Source: Ananas comosus (lineage: Eukaryota > Streptophyta > Magnoliopsida > Poales > Bromeliaceae). From it: 64,000 nucleotides of DNA. The DNA is taken from positions 7,436,615 to 7,500,614 of the forward strand of contig NC_033627.1 in NCBI RefSeq assembly GCF_001540865.1, in the 5' to 3' direction. Position numbers and translations under genes: made by a program. Shown in pieces: positions 13,134-24,891 of the stretch (the stretch's first letter is position 1; each line of letters opens with the position of its first letter). The notes under the pieces are model-generated. The model was not told where the DNA came from and searched no databases. It worked only from the letters and a program-made list of their open reading frames with translations.

Positions 13134-14156
13134 CCTCGCCGAATGCTAAAACCGACTTCGCCCCCACGTTTTATGACCTAGCAATTAGGTTTCCAAGGCT
13201 TCAAATGAGATCAATCTCACACTTTCTCAAAAACCCCATTTTGGAGCCCTAGGTTTGCACCTATAGCAAACCATCAATAAATCCATAGATTCTTGGAATT
13301 GATCTACGTAGAAGCATGCTTAGGGTCTATTTGACCTATTCCAAAGCATCAAAACCCAAAACCCTAAGTTTATAAAGCTAGGGTTTAGTAGCTTACCTCT
13401 TGAGCTACACCAATGGGAAGAGGGGAGGGAGAGGAAGATATTTAAAGCCTTCTCCTTGATCTCCACCTTCTCCTTTTTCTTTTTCTTCTTCTCCTTTTCC
13501 TTCCTCTCCTTCCTGTTCTCCTTGTTCTTCTTCTCTTTCTAGAGAAAGAGAGGGAGAGTAAGAGAGTGTGAGAGAGGGAAAGAGAGAAATAAGAGAATGA
13601 GAGAAGGAGTGGGCTCATAAGCCCCTCTAATGTAACAAAATCCAGTTTAGCCCCTCAACTTTTCATCTCTCAACCTGCTTTCACTGGGTAGAATTCGCGC
13701 GGAGGGACCGGTCTCCCCGACTTGGGGCCGGTCCCCGAGAGCCTCCCTCGGGTGCACGCGTTCGGGAACCGGTCTCTCCCCGGGAGACCGATCCTCAGGA
13801 GACCGGTCCTCGCCTGAGAGACTGGTCCCCGAGAGCTCGATTTTCAGGACTTAGCCAAATTTCAGCATTTCTCACTGGGACCACGTTCAAGAACCGGTCC
13901 CTCCCTGCCAGGGACCGGTTGCACCAAGCAACCCCGCTACACCCAGCCGATGGAACCGGTCTCTCGCCTCCAGAGACCGGTCCCCGAGAGTAACATCAGC
14001 CCAATGTTGCAGTTTGCACCATTAGCTCTCGTGGACTCACTCAAAGGCACTTTTGTGCTTTGGACATTTTTAACTTCCCCAAAGGGTATTCTCTCGACAA
14101 ACAGTCGATCCTGGACGAAGTACAACTCTCAGATTTCGAGAATTCACTTCCTTACA

Positions 14157-15508
14157 TTAACAAGATCGAACCCTTGTTTATCTCTAATCATGCTCTCTAT
14201 TATTACACAATGGGCAATGCAACCACTTGTCGTTAGAATGCAAATCCACATTATATACCTCTACTACATAGAGTATAAATGCCCTACACATAACTTGTAA
14301 TCTCTAACATGCTCCATAATGTTGCATACAAGGAAATCATCATGAAGGGTCACTTTATGCCCAAATTCACATATATGCCTCTACTACATAAAGCATAAAT
14401 TTTATTACACATAACATGTATATATTATGTTCTCATAAATTCTAGCATGTCATAATGAGCATGAAAAAGCATCTATTTACGTCTTAACACCAAAAGAAAG
14501 ACGTAGGGTGAATCACCTATTTCGGTGAGGTCAAACCCACTGGAAGCACTTCCAACCTTTTCGTTCCTTCGAACGAAGTTGTCCCCCAAGCTTCTAGCAC
14601 CCTAAGAGAATTTTTAAAGAGTTAAAAGCTACAAAACGACTACTTCGAAAATTACACATACAAAAGTGTAAAAATACCTTGGGTCAAGAAGAACTTGATC
14701 AAAGCCCAAATCGAAGCTAGAAAGTTCCAAATCCAACCTATAAGAGTGTTCTACACCCATCACTCAAAAGCCTCAAATCAAGAAACCCCAAATAAAATCC
14801 TAGATTCTCATTTCTAGGATTTCATCTCATGAAATCTATCAAAACATGGATCAAATGAGAGAAACATGTTACTAACCTCTTTAGAAGCTTCAAACAAGGC
14901 TTGGAATGAGCTAGGGTTGAAGATTTCTCCTTCATAAACTCCAAACCAAGCTGCAAGACTTCTCTTATGGTGGAAATGCCACTAAAACGCAAAAATAGGC
15001 AAAAGGAGAAGATTAAACCACCAAAACCCAAGCAAAATGGAAGGAAAATCCAAAGATGAGAAGAGAGGTGCTTCCCTACCTTGCTCTCCTATGTTTCCAA
15101 GCTTAGGAAACCAGCAAGGGCGTGGGGTATCTTATAGAATTGCTACAATATCAAAAACACCCCTAAAAAACTATAGTCTGCGAAACTGCACTGCGTACCG
15201 GTACCACGGGCAAGTGTCACCGGTTACAAGCTGCAGACTACGCAACCTGAGCCTCGGGTTCGTAGAAAAATGCACTGGGTACCGGTACCAGCCTGATGCA
15301 GTACCGGTATTCTGCTCTGCAGAGTCCAACCCGAGAGCAGCCAATAATCTTCACTTTAGAGACTTTGGTGCTAAGTTTTAAATATCGATTCTCGGGATGC
15401 GCGCCATAGATTGGAACACGGTCAACGATCCTCCAGAAAATATGGAAAAGCTCGAAACAAAAATCAAACATTCGAACCTCGCAATTTGCCAAAGTTCAGT
15501 GTGCTACA
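14157..15508 (-). repeat. 5' portion of a family B LTR, minus strand
   Basis: Read on the minus strand it starts TGTAGCACACTGAACTTTGG at 15508, matching the start of the intact family B LTR at 44269. It carries GTACCGGTACC boxes (15195-15315), the CTCTAGGATTT and AAACCCTAG type segments, and a TCAAACCCACTGGAAGCACTTCC segment (14552-14575) paralleling 43230-43260. About 1.35 kb of the 2.7 kb LTR is present. It stops where the family A minus-strand LTR begins, so the rest was probably displaced or lost. Confidence 0.65.
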
Positions 15509-15575
15509 GTACCGTACCGTACCGGCAAGTTTCCGGCATGACCCCGTGCCACGGCACTTAAATCCTTATCGAAAG
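15509..15575 (-). repeat. End fragment of an inverted-repeat element
   Basis: Read on the minus strand, AAGGATTTAAGTGCCGTGGC followed by a GGGGTCATGCCGGAAACTTG segment and repeated GTACGGTACGG match the left end of the element at 17705. Only this end is present, abutting the family B LTR start, so the LTR probably inserted into an older copy. Confidence 0.5.
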
Positions 15576-16170
15576 CTCTAGCGACTAGAATCTTTATCAA
15601 ATTATTGTTAGGCTCCGTTTTCACTACTCGGGTGTCGGAATGACATGAAATGTTAAATTTGGTCTCAAAAAAATAGTTTCGACATATTTTCTAAATTTTA
15701 TAATTTTCTGACACCTTGAATTTTCAGCTGAAAGATTAGCCCGATCCTTCTAGAAAATCCTAAATTTTCTATTTTCATTCCATATAAATTATTATAAAAT
15801 TATCTTTTATCTTTCTAAGTCAATAAAAATAGTATCTCACACTAATTTTATTTACACATGATTTTACCAAAATATCCTTCAAAATCTGAATTTTGCAGAA
15901 CTGCGTACCAGTACTCGGGTTTGCATACCGGTACTCAAGTATTCAGTTCTGATACCCTAAATCTAGTTTCTCAAAACCCAAACATTAGATTCTCAGATTT
16001 TCTATTGCGTATTGGTATCCAATTTTCAGTACAGGTACGCAGTACAAACTTAGTACCGATACTTAGGTTCAATTCCTCAGAACTTGAGAGTTCGTTCCTT
16101 TCATTTTGTATTGCGTATCGGTACCCAATTTTTCAGCACCGGCACTCAAAACAAAATCAGTAGTTTTGAC
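15576..16170. other. Relic sequence with GTACCGGTACT-type motifs
   Basis: AT-rich sequence at 15600-15870 shows nothing recognisable. From 15890 to 16150 there are repeated near-palindromes such as gcataccggtactcaa and gtatcggtaccca, in the style of the family B LTR 5' region. Likely a diverged LTR fragment. No boundaries were found. Confidence 0.4.
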
Positions 16171-16189
16171 AGTTTTAACATTTCGGAGT

Positions 16190-16471
16190 CCGTTTTCGCG
16201 CCCGGTTTGCGCCGAAAAAAACTGAAGATAGTGAATGATTCACCGCCTTAGTGAAGGCGGAAGACGGTGAACCATTCACCATCTTCAATATTTATATTAC
16301 AAAGATGGTGAATCGTTCACCGCCTTACTGAAGACGAACGATTCACTGTTTTTAGAGAAAATCTCCACCCTGGCGCGTTACGTGGCGAAAAAAGGATTAA
16401 TTTTCAAATACAATTTCGACAGGGTTGTTTTACAAATTATAAAGTTTTAGAGGGTCTGTTGTAAAAAAAGT
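16190..16471. repeat. Short element with GTGAATGATTCACC palindromes
   Basis: Contains GGTGAACCATTCACC (16270-16284) and variants at 16230-16250, 16300-16325 and 16333-16348. They are in the same style as the arrays at 26187 and 27508. Read on the minus strand its end is GGACTTTTTTTACAACAGAC (from 16471). The left side of the 26-kb relic starts similarly with GGACTTTTTTTTGCA at 26028. Probably a small relative of that element. Confidence 0.4.
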
Positions 16472-17019
16472 CCATCCACGTACCGCCGCACCAGCGTGCC
16501 CCTCCCTACAAATAGCATTTCATCGCCGGTCTCCACAGATGGAAACCCCTCCGACTCCCTCTCCCGTCTCTTCCGTCTATTACAATACTCTCGTGATGCT
16601 AAGATGACTCCAGCGCCAATCTCGTCGTTTATTCGAAGCTTGGAGAGCCATCCCGCGAGCATTTGAGTCGCCATTACACGTTCGCACAACAGTCAGAGAC
16701 GCTAGCAAGAAGTGGGGGTATCTTCCTGAAAACCTAAATACGCATTGTTTATGGGTTTTGCCGAGCAATCTATGACTCGTTGTTTGTGTTTAGCATGGAA
16801 TAGGTTTTGCCTCGCACTTACTGTGTCGATTGGTTTCGTAATGCGTCCTTGTGAGGTCGTTTATGCAAAAGTGCTTGATGTTGTTTTGGACGTGATATTT
16901 TATATGCAATCACTTCTGAGATTGAATGCCTTCATCTGCTTCTGTCATTTGTCAGGTTGTATTTGTGTGCGATGTGCAATCACTGTGGTCTGAGTGAAAT
17001 AAGGTTTCATTGCTTAGTC
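16472..17019. other. Low-repeat region, possible upstream exon of the DCD gene (unproven)
   Basis: Nothing here resembles the repeats in the window. A pyrimidine-rich stretch with a 22-codon open frame (METPPTPSPVSS..., ATG at 16540, stop at 16606-16608) could be 5' untranslated sequence with a small upstream frame. It lies 2.7 kb upstream of the DCD start codon. No convincing splice donor was found. Confidence 0.2.
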
Positions 17020-17466
17020 AGGTTTCAATTTGATCTTCAATCACTTCGTGTTTGATATTCAATTCAACACCCCAAACATTTATCAGGGTTCTACTTTAGT
17101 CCTTTCTATTACCTTTTTGGTAGAGAAAATTTATTACCTGCATATAGTGCATCTGCCCATTTGTGCACTGTGGATCCATAGCCCCTCCATTCATGTTGTA
17201 ATTTCAATCCGGCCAGTCAATGTCTAAGCAATGAAAAAACTCCAACTCTATTGGTTGCTGGGATTGAAATACACGATAGATATCAAAGGCTGATGAATAC
17301 GTGGTTTAAGGGTGTACGGATGCACTTCGTTTAGGCAACAATTGTTCCTTCAACAGTAGATGAGGATAGGGACTAACATAGTCCGGGTTATTGAATTTCA
17401 AACTTAAAAGTTCGAGGATTAAAGTGAAACTCGACAAAACTTTGGGGACTATAAGTTCAATTTACC
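17020..17466. mobile_element. MITE-like element with diverged terminal inverted repeats
   Basis: The left end (tttcaatttgatcttcaatc, then TTGATATTCAATTCAACACC) resembles the reverse complement of the right end (GGTAAATTGAACTTATAGTC, then TTTGAAATTCAATAACCC). Length is about 450 bp with no coding capacity. No target duplication was resolved. Confidence 0.4.
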
Positions 17467-17704
17467 CGTTGGCTTTTCTTGTGATACATAAGCTCATTTC
17501 ATAGCAACTTTGCATGAAACTAAGCATTTTAATATGAATTCCAATTTAGATAGCATCTTAAAATACAACTTAGATAAGAGGCAGCAGGGGCTGGAGGCGT
17601 AAGCAGTGCAGGGGCTGTGACAGAAATGGGTGGGGTGACAAGAGAGTGAATACGAAGGGACTGTAGACATAGTGTTGTGCTGCCACAGATCCATCGTGTT
17701 AAGG
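17467..17704. other. Spacer between two inverted-repeat elements, nothing recognised
   Basis: Mixed-composition DNA. Open frames on the minus strand here have no domain or repeat support. Confidence 0.4.
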
Positions 17705-18060
17705 GTATAAGGCAAGGATTTAAGTACTGTGGCACAGGGTCGTGCCAGAAACTTGCTTGCACGGTACGGTACGGTGCGTGCCGAGTCGTGCCGATGCGTG
17801 CCGGTCAAAAAAATTCTTGTGTGCCGACTCATAATAGCATGAAATATTTATTTTCTTTAGCAACAAAATATTCTAACTATTTATTATGTCTTTTTATCAC
17901 ATCTTTTGAATTTTATTGAGAAAATTACTTACTAATTTAAAGAATAGAGGGTTTTGAATTGTGCCATCGGCACGGGGTCTGTATCCTGCCAGTATCTTGT
18001 TGGCATGGTACGGCACGGTGGATACGGCCCGTACCGACGGGTACTTAAAACCTTGGTATA
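17705..18060. mobile_element. Inverted-repeat element with GTACGG/GTGCCG-rich ends
   Basis: The left terminus reads CAAGGATTTAAGTACTGTGG followed by CACGGTACGGTACGG. The right terminus, reversed, reads CAAGGTTTTAAGTACCCGTC followed by GTACGGGCCGTATCC. The ends are imperfect terminal inverted repeats about 60 bp long around an AT-rich centre. No coding capacity, so it is a non-autonomous DNA element. A second end copy lies at 15509-15575. Confidence 0.6.
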
Positions 18061-18268
18061 AGGGGTATTAAAAGAATAGCTGTCGCATGATTTTGGATGT
18101 GACACTAAAGGAAAAGCAAGGAAGGTGGGCTGAGTGACAAGCCGAGTAATGTTGGGCAGTTTATCCATAGATTTTTGAATGTCAAGGTGTCAAGGTAAAT
18201 AATCTACTGGTTTTTTTTTTAATGGTTATAACGCAATGTTGTATTGAGCTTACTATGTTACATGGTTA

Positions 18269-19056
18269 TCTATATCTATACTATTAATAAAAGAGGGAGT
18301 TTCCTCTTTTCTCTTCCAAAATTGTCCCTTTCTCATAATGCAATACCGATCATATCCTAACAATATTAGCCATCTTAATCTATTTTCTAATTGGTATCTC
18401 GCAAACGTTTAATATTCTTTTTATTTTAAATTTTTTATTTTACAAAATATTTATAAGCCATTAGATCTAATCCCACGAATAACATTAAAGGTATCTGTCA
18501 ATTTTTTGGATCAAATTACCCTCTTGCCTTTTTAGATATCCTTTCTCTCATTAATTCCCAATTATACTGCACGTTTTCCAAAAAAGGCATCAACAACAAT
18601 GTGATTTTGAAGAGAGCACGAGGGAGGGGAAGAGGCGAACGCCCTCAACTATAGGCCATTTTAAACTAGGATCCTCAACTTTTATTCATTTATTTTTAAA
18701 TTGATATTTTTTACTTTTATTTTTTACTTTTATTTTTTATCAGTTAATAGATTTAAGGCCAATTTGCATAAAAAATCTACTGGTGTTGCATTTTAGCAAA
18801 AATAGATCACTTTTTTGAATTTTGCAGATTAGGTATGGATTTTTAGTAAACTGACAAAAATAAATAGTATTGTCTATAGAATAGTTAATTAATTTATTTT
18901 TTAGGGTTTAGAGAATGCCATTTATTTTGGTAAGAAAAGATATATATTACATCGATCTTGATTGTGTGTGTTTATTACTATATGAATATCATATCCGATC
19001 TTAATTATTATTTTTTTTTAAATATGTGACGTGCATTTTCACGTGCACTTTACTAG
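18269..19056 (+). mobile_element. Non-autonomous Helitron
   Basis: The 5' end is TCTATATCTATACTATTAAT followed by AAAAG, the classic plant Helitron start (TC, preceded by A at 18268). An alternative start, TCTATACTATTAATAAAAG, is at 18275. The 3' end is CTAG (19053-19056) followed by T, so insertion is between A and T. A short hairpin ACGTG-CATTTT-CACGT (19030-19045) sits just upstream of the CTAG. The roughly 790-bp AT-rich body has no Rep/helicase frame, so it depended on an autonomous partner. It ends 205 bp upstream of the DCD start codon. Confidence 0.8.
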
Positions 19057-19261
19057 TTTCTTATTATGTATTAGTTTCTCTATAGTTGCCATGATCTATT
19101 ATGATTTTTGTACTATCACCAATGGATTGTTGTAGACACGGCAAGGACTTTCGTTCTAAGTTAGCTTTCTTCCGAGTCTTTTGATATTTTCTCTTTGCTT
19201 TCTAATATGCTGCACACTGGTATGGCTTTCAGTTTTTTTTTTTTTTTTTTCAAGGAATTTG

Positions 19262-22200
19262 ATGGGACAAAAGAAGACAGATAGTTTTGAGAGACACAGT
19301 TCAGTCCTTGTGGGTGCAATTTTCATGTGCAACCGAAGGACAAAGAAGGAATGTCTTGGAAGAAAGCTTTTCGGTTTTCCATATAATCAGGCAGATTTTG
19401 TAAAGAAAGTAAAAGCTGGCATGGTGCTATTTTTATTTGAATATGAGGAGAGGAAACTTCATGGGGTGTTTGAGGCAACTTCAGATGGTGCGCAGAATAT
19501 TGTGCCTGCTGCATTTTCCTCATCAGGGAGGCTTTACCCTTCTCAGGTATGGAAATTTACTTTTATCTTTTCTTGAAAATCTGTCTTTCCGTTATAGTTG
19601 AATTGTAAGTTGTTTATCTTTCTGAGCTTCACCTTTCTTTATAGAAGTTCACCTTTTGTCAACATGTTGCAGTGTCTAAATGCTATTAATCTGGGTAAAT
19701 TTACAAAAATAGATTCTTGCAGTTTAGCCTGTTTCTCAATTATCGTCCTATGTAAAATATTGTATCAACTTCAACTCTGCACTTCACCACTATCTCAAAT
19801 AAACCCCAAATTTGGGATGATTGATAAATGGTGGGTTTCCAAGCTTCGTGAAAGCGAGTTGGCGGATGATAATGATTGTCATGTTCAGTAAAGTAGATTC
19901 ATAAATTGAATAAAATGTCCAGTAAATTGCAAACTAGTATAGGAGAGAGCTTCTATTTTAGTTGTCCAATAAATTGCAAACTAGTACAGGAGATATCTTT
20001 TATTTAGCTGTACATTTATTATATAAGAGCATGCTTTTGTAGGGTCAGGCAGAACCATGATCACTTTACCGGAATTTCCCTCATATTGTTATCAATGTCT
20101 TCATGACGCATGACATCTTGCAACTTAGATAAATGTTCAGATATAGAACCAACATGATATGCTAGACCATTTTAGCACATATTTGTGCAGCATGTTAACA
20201 AACATCTCAAGTTTCTAGGCCTGTTTGAAGTAGTGGTGAGGTGCAGGGTTGAAATCAATGCTGAAGGGTAATGGAGATTTGAGACAGCAAAAATGCAGGA
20301 TGTTGTTGTGTAATTCGGCATTAAAACATGCCAAATTGTACTCCTTTTATGGTTATAAATTATGAGCTATATGGCACCCGTATTTTGTGGTTGTTGATTT
20401 CTAGTATTTAGTTTGAATTTCTTTTTACCTACTTTTACCTACTTCCAGCAGCATATTTAATCTGAACATCTTTCTTGCTGTCCATTTTGTCACTGTAGAT
20501 TTCACTTAAATTCTTTAAGTGTTATCCATCTTATAGTCAATTAATGATTTTGATTCTGCGGTTCATTCAGATTCGTTTCAGAAGAACTTGGTCTTGCAAG
20601 CCACTGTCTGAAGACGAATTCTGTCATGCTATTGAAGAAAACTACTATGAGCCCTTCAAGTTCCACTTTGGTTTGACTTACAAACAGGTATGCTCCTCTT
20701 GTAAGTTTGAGATTACGTACTATTCACTTGATTTCCTAGTTATGTAGATTGCAACTGATGTGCAGTAGTTGATCATTCAGGTTTCCAAGCTGATTTACTT
20801 GTTTTCTTTGAAGAAGACTAGTGTTCAACCTTACTGGGAAGCAACGATACCTAACAAAATGGAACAGCAGTTTGAGGGCACAGTTAGGGGAACTAGATCA
20901 GTAAGGCTTAATTCACATGAACAACATAAGTCTATTTTAACATCTGAAAATTCGGCAGATGATTCCCGACATGGGCTGTTTCAAAAGGTCCCATACGGTG
21001 GTACCAAATCGCTGTTTGGTTCTATGTTTTCAGAATCTCAAAATGACAGCTCTCTTAAGAGTAATTTGTCAAGTACGTTCTACGATCAATTTCACAATAT
21101 CCCAAGCCATGGAGTTGACCTCTCCTCCTCCATTACTCAAGGCATAGTTGGTTCATTTTACAAGGATCCAACTGCTTATCCAAGGCTTTCCACCGGCACA
21201 CACATGCCTCCTATTAGGAATCAATCTCCAATACAATCAGATCTAAATACCTTAAATATATTGCCTGCCTCTAGCTTCCAGAGTACATTTCTGCTTAACA
21301 GCGAAGAAGTGAAGAGAGACACATCATTCCCAGTTTATGAGTCTGCTAGAATCAGTACTCTTGACCAAGGTTACACTAGTCATGCTACTCTCCAAGATAA
21401 CCAGGCTTACTCTCCTGACTATTATATCCCTCCTGTTGTTAAATCTGCTCCAGTAAACAAGATTGTTGCACCAAAGGGCATAGAAACTTTTCTGCCCTTG
21501 GTTGAGAGTTCAGGCAACAGTAACCATCTCGCAGCTGAAATGGAATATACTGTGAGAGGACAGCAACATCATAATGTAGGGTCTGCCCCTGACTATATAC
21601 CGCTCTCTTTGGAATATGATGACTTCTGTGATTCCAAGATTGGCATAGACTATGAAGAAGATCCGGCGCCTGACCTCCTAATAATGCATGGAGAGAATTA
21701 CCGACATCCTCAGCCTGTGGCCAATTCCAGACTACAATCAGATTTTGAGCAAAGAAAAAGTGTGTTCACTCGTTTATCAAGTGTGCCACGACCCACTCGT
21801 CAAAGCAACATCAGACATGAATATGAAGCAGGTCCCTCAGTGGATCAAATTTTGAGTATCATATCTCAGAGAAGAGAACTGTGGGCTAAGACTTTTGGTA
21901 CAACAGTTGATGTGTCAAACATAATAAGTTGGGATGAGGAAGATGTACCTGAGACTACATCAGAAAAAGAATTAAACAAAGCTGATTTTGATAGTGAGTT
22001 GGATTCAAGCAGTGAAGCAGTTGCCGAAGAATGTATTCAGCTTCTTTTCAGGGATTTCAAGCGGCGGAGCAGTAAAGTTCAAAAGATGAAGAGTGGGAGT
22101 GGGATGCATGAGACAACGGAGAGCAATAAAGATGAGGGGTCCCAAAGAAAGAGAAGACGACTGGTGCGGCCATCCTTCAATGAAGAGGAGCACCAAAGCA

Positions 22201-22844
22201 TGCATACAGAGCATAAGAGCGTACAGATCTCTGCAGGAATCATTGAAAGTGTGCCTTTGGTTAAAGAGGATGAGCTTAGGAAAGATGAACATTTTCAGAC
22301 GGGAGAGGAGAACCAAAGCGTGCATACGGAGCACAAGAGTGTACAGATCTCTGCGGAAATCATTGAAACTGGCACTTTGATTAAAGAGGATGAGCTCACG
22401 AGAGATGAACATTTTCAGACTAAAGAGGAGCACCAAAGCATGCATACAGAGCACAAGAGTGTAGAGATCTCTACAGAAATCATTGAAAGTGGCGCTTTGG
22501 TTAAAGAGGATGAGCTCATGAAAGATGAACATTTTCAGACTGAAAATTCTTCATCTGCTAACATACCAGCCAACAATTTGGAGATTACATCAAAAGAATT
22601 GGAAACATGCAAGAATGATGTATCTGGTGGCAATACAGAGAGGCTCTCGCTAGAACCCGGTGCTCAGCATCCCACGATCTCTGTTACTTTGTCTGTTGGA
22701 GGCACAGGAGCTGATGCACCCAAAGTACGTAGCAGTTGGCAATCTGTACTGCAAGGAGAAAGTGATATTTGTAGGGGAAGTAGTGAAATGGATCTAAATG
22801 TAGCACCTACACTTGTTGCTGACGATACCAGAATTACTGAATGA
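19262..22844 (+). CDS. DCD-domain protein, three exons, 821 aa
   Basis: Exons are 19262-19546, 20571-20687 and 20781-22844. Introns (1024 and 93 bp) have GT-AG ends and both lie in phase 0. The product starts MGQKKTDSFERHSS. Residues about 14-134 form a DCD (development and cell death) domain: VGAIFMCN, LGRKLFGFP, GMVLFLFEYEERKLHGVFEA, then across intron 1 IRFRRTWSCKPLSEDEF and ENYYEPFKFHFGLTYKQV. The rest is low-complexity and hydrophilic. It has a basic cluster QRKRRRLVRP (589-598, likely nuclear signal), three 40-residue repeats (603-722) and DLNVAP (805-810), an EAR-type DLNxxP repression motif 11 residues from the C terminus. DCD proteins are plant-specific and linked to stress and programmed cell death. 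A nuclear regulatory role is inference. The start follows a T18 tract; an upstream coding exon is not excluded. Confidence 0.85.
19916..20009 (+). repeat. Tandem duplication of 47 bp in intron 1 of the DCD gene
   Basis: Two copies, 19916-19962 and 19963-20009, share AAATTGCAAACTAGTA and the following AGGAGA. They differ at several bases, so the duplication is not recent. Confidence 0.7.
22185..22544 (+). repeat. Three in-frame 120-bp tandem repeats in the DCD gene
   Basis: Copies start at 22185, 22305 and 22425. Each encodes 40 residues beginning EEHQSMHTEHKSVQIS or a close variant and ending VKEDELxxDEHFQT. They are acidic and hydrophilic. High similarity between copies suggests recent expansion, and copy number may vary between alleles. 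Confidence 0.9.
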
Positions 22845-23165
22845 TCACTCCGCCGGCAAGCTCTTAGACTATTGTTTTGTTTTGAAGGTTCTTTGCTTTA
22901 GCCTTCTACTAATTCATCTGCTTATGGTAGCTGAGTAGGTTTGCAGAGTACAATCTTCTGAAAAGACTTAGTAGCTAGATGTGCATAGATCATCCTAGTT
23001 TTTAATTTGTTTCTTTCTTTTTCTTTTAGCTCTTTTGGATTACACTTGGCTTTATGGGATGTTAGGATGTTATCTTAATTCCTTCTGTTTTGGCTTTATA
23101 CACTTTGTAGCTACCTATTATTATTGTAACAAGGCAATACCGGATCAAGCAATCTATATACTAAT
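22845..23165 (+). other. Probable 3' untranslated region of the DCD gene
   Basis: T-rich sequence follows the TGA stop, with TTATTATTGTAACAAGG at 23117-23133 as a plausible plant polyadenylation context. There is no canonical AATAAA, and the end is not defined. Confidence 0.4.
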
Positions 23166-24891
23166 AGTATTCTGTTCGTAATCTGGATGTTTCCTCTACG
23201 TTTTTTTTTTTAACATATTTATCATCATTTGGGAACTTCCATGCATATTTTACCCTTCTTTGTCCTTTGGCGTTCCTTTGGCGTTGTAGATTTTGTAGAT
23301 GGAAATTGTTGAATTTGGGTCATAAGACCCGATTTAGCGTGGCCTTATTTGGCCAATCCGTCATCCATTGGACTCGGCGTAATTGGATGGAGGTTCTGTA
23401 TGTACCCGCTCCGTTAGATTCAATTTAGGTGGGAACGGTTAACGTAGAGTTGGATGCACTCTAGCAAACTGCTAATTAGTTATTCTCGTGATAGGAAAGG
23501 AGGATTGGATGACGCGCACGCACACATGCGCATATAGTCCGATGAGAGTGTCTCTAATAGTGCTAAGCACTTAGTACTATCAATTTTTTCACACACATAT
23601 GTACGCACTAAAGGTACGAAGCATTTGGTGCCATCATTTTTTCGTCATTAGATCTACCATTTTGGATTAGTAGTAAGGATGTCAACTGAGTATGGATACC
23701 TGAAATATTATTCGAACTCGAATCTGAACAGGACGAGTTTAACTAAACTAAACGGATATGAATTTGGTTATGCATATAGAAAATAAAAACCCAACGGATT
23801 CAGATACGGGTATAAACAAGTTTTGTATGTACCCGGCCCGAACCCGAGCCTAAATCCGGACCTGAAAAAGTTTTACATTATTTATTATTTATACAGTATA
23901 AAAAAAAGTACTCTAACAATTTTTAAACATTGGATCTTCATCCAATGGTAAAAAATAGTCATTTTATCATCCAAAACCTAACAAGTCTCTTCTCCTATAT
24001 TTTCTCTGCCGTCCTCGTTCGTCACTCCATCCTCCTCATTTTCTCGGTTTCTCCTAGTCCCACACATGCGTCCAGCATCCTCCTCCTCTAAGTCGTCTCC
24101 TCCTCCGCGAGTGGGGCTTTTTTTTCCAATCTACCGGCTAGTCTGTGTACGAATAGACTAGCGTCATCCGCACTAACCCTGTTGCCAAGATCTTCGTCGA
24201 CCTTCATCCGGCGTCCTTACAGTTACAAAGGGAGGATAATACTTTCTTGTTATTTCTGACTAGAGAACAATATTTTTCTAAAACTTTCATAATGTTTCAG
24301 TAGTTACGAGGATTATTTATCAATATATTAAAATTTTTCACGAGTACAAACACCACTTTGACTGTGTTTTGGTTTTATTTGCACAATCATTAAATTATTC
24401 TCCTTGCTTGATACTATTTTTATATTTATTACTCTCTTGATGATTAATTAATAGGTCAAATTTTACAAACCAAAAGAATAAAAAATCTCTAAACAACCGA
24501 CTAATGAAAACTCTCAATTTTCATTGGCATCACGTACAATTAATACAAATGTAGGGTCAAATCCATCCCAGGGTGATGATGAAGAAACTAATGAAGTGAC
24601 GAAAAGAAAAGCAACTTCCTAGGCATGTAATCACTTTATGTTGGCATTCGGTTAAATCGAATCGGGTACGCCCATAAGCGGGTTCGATCCGACGGATATT
24701 ATGTTATCTAATTGGATTGGAATTAATCTCGCTTTCAAATTGGAAAGCTAGTTAGAGATAAATCCTAGTCATATTAGAATAACAATTAATAACCGATTTG
24801 GCCTTATCTCTAACACTATTAGGATTTTGGAATCCCTTATAAATATGCGGGTGATCCCACAGAACAAAATGTACAAGAAGCATACCAAACG

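Larger units (their letters stand above)
9061..14156 (-). mobile_element. Minus-strand solo LTR (family A), split by a nested LTR
   Basis: Read on the minus strand it starts TGTAAGGAAGTGAATTCTCG at 14156, identical to the start of the element 2 LTR at 49485. It runs down to 13134, is interrupted by 10660-13133, then continues from 10658 to about 9061, where it ends with a decayed CGGGGC...TGTGA. Landmarks in reverse order include ACCGGTCTC boxes (13705-13990), a purine tract (13470-13580), and GGGGTGACAAC...CCCAGTGG (9530-9563). The combined length of the two halves is about 2.6 kb, as expected for this family. Flanks TAAAC (9056-9060) and TTAAC (14157-14161) agree at four of five bases, a weak target duplication. 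Confidence 0.7.

Noticed and set aside
19598..19891. 97-codon frame in intron 1 of the DCD gene
   Set aside because: It lies between a good splice donor and acceptor whose joining restores the DCD domain, and has no recognisable domain.
22005..22532. 175-codon minus-strand frame with internal repeats
   Set aside because: It is the shadow of the 120-bp in-frame repeats of the DCD gene.
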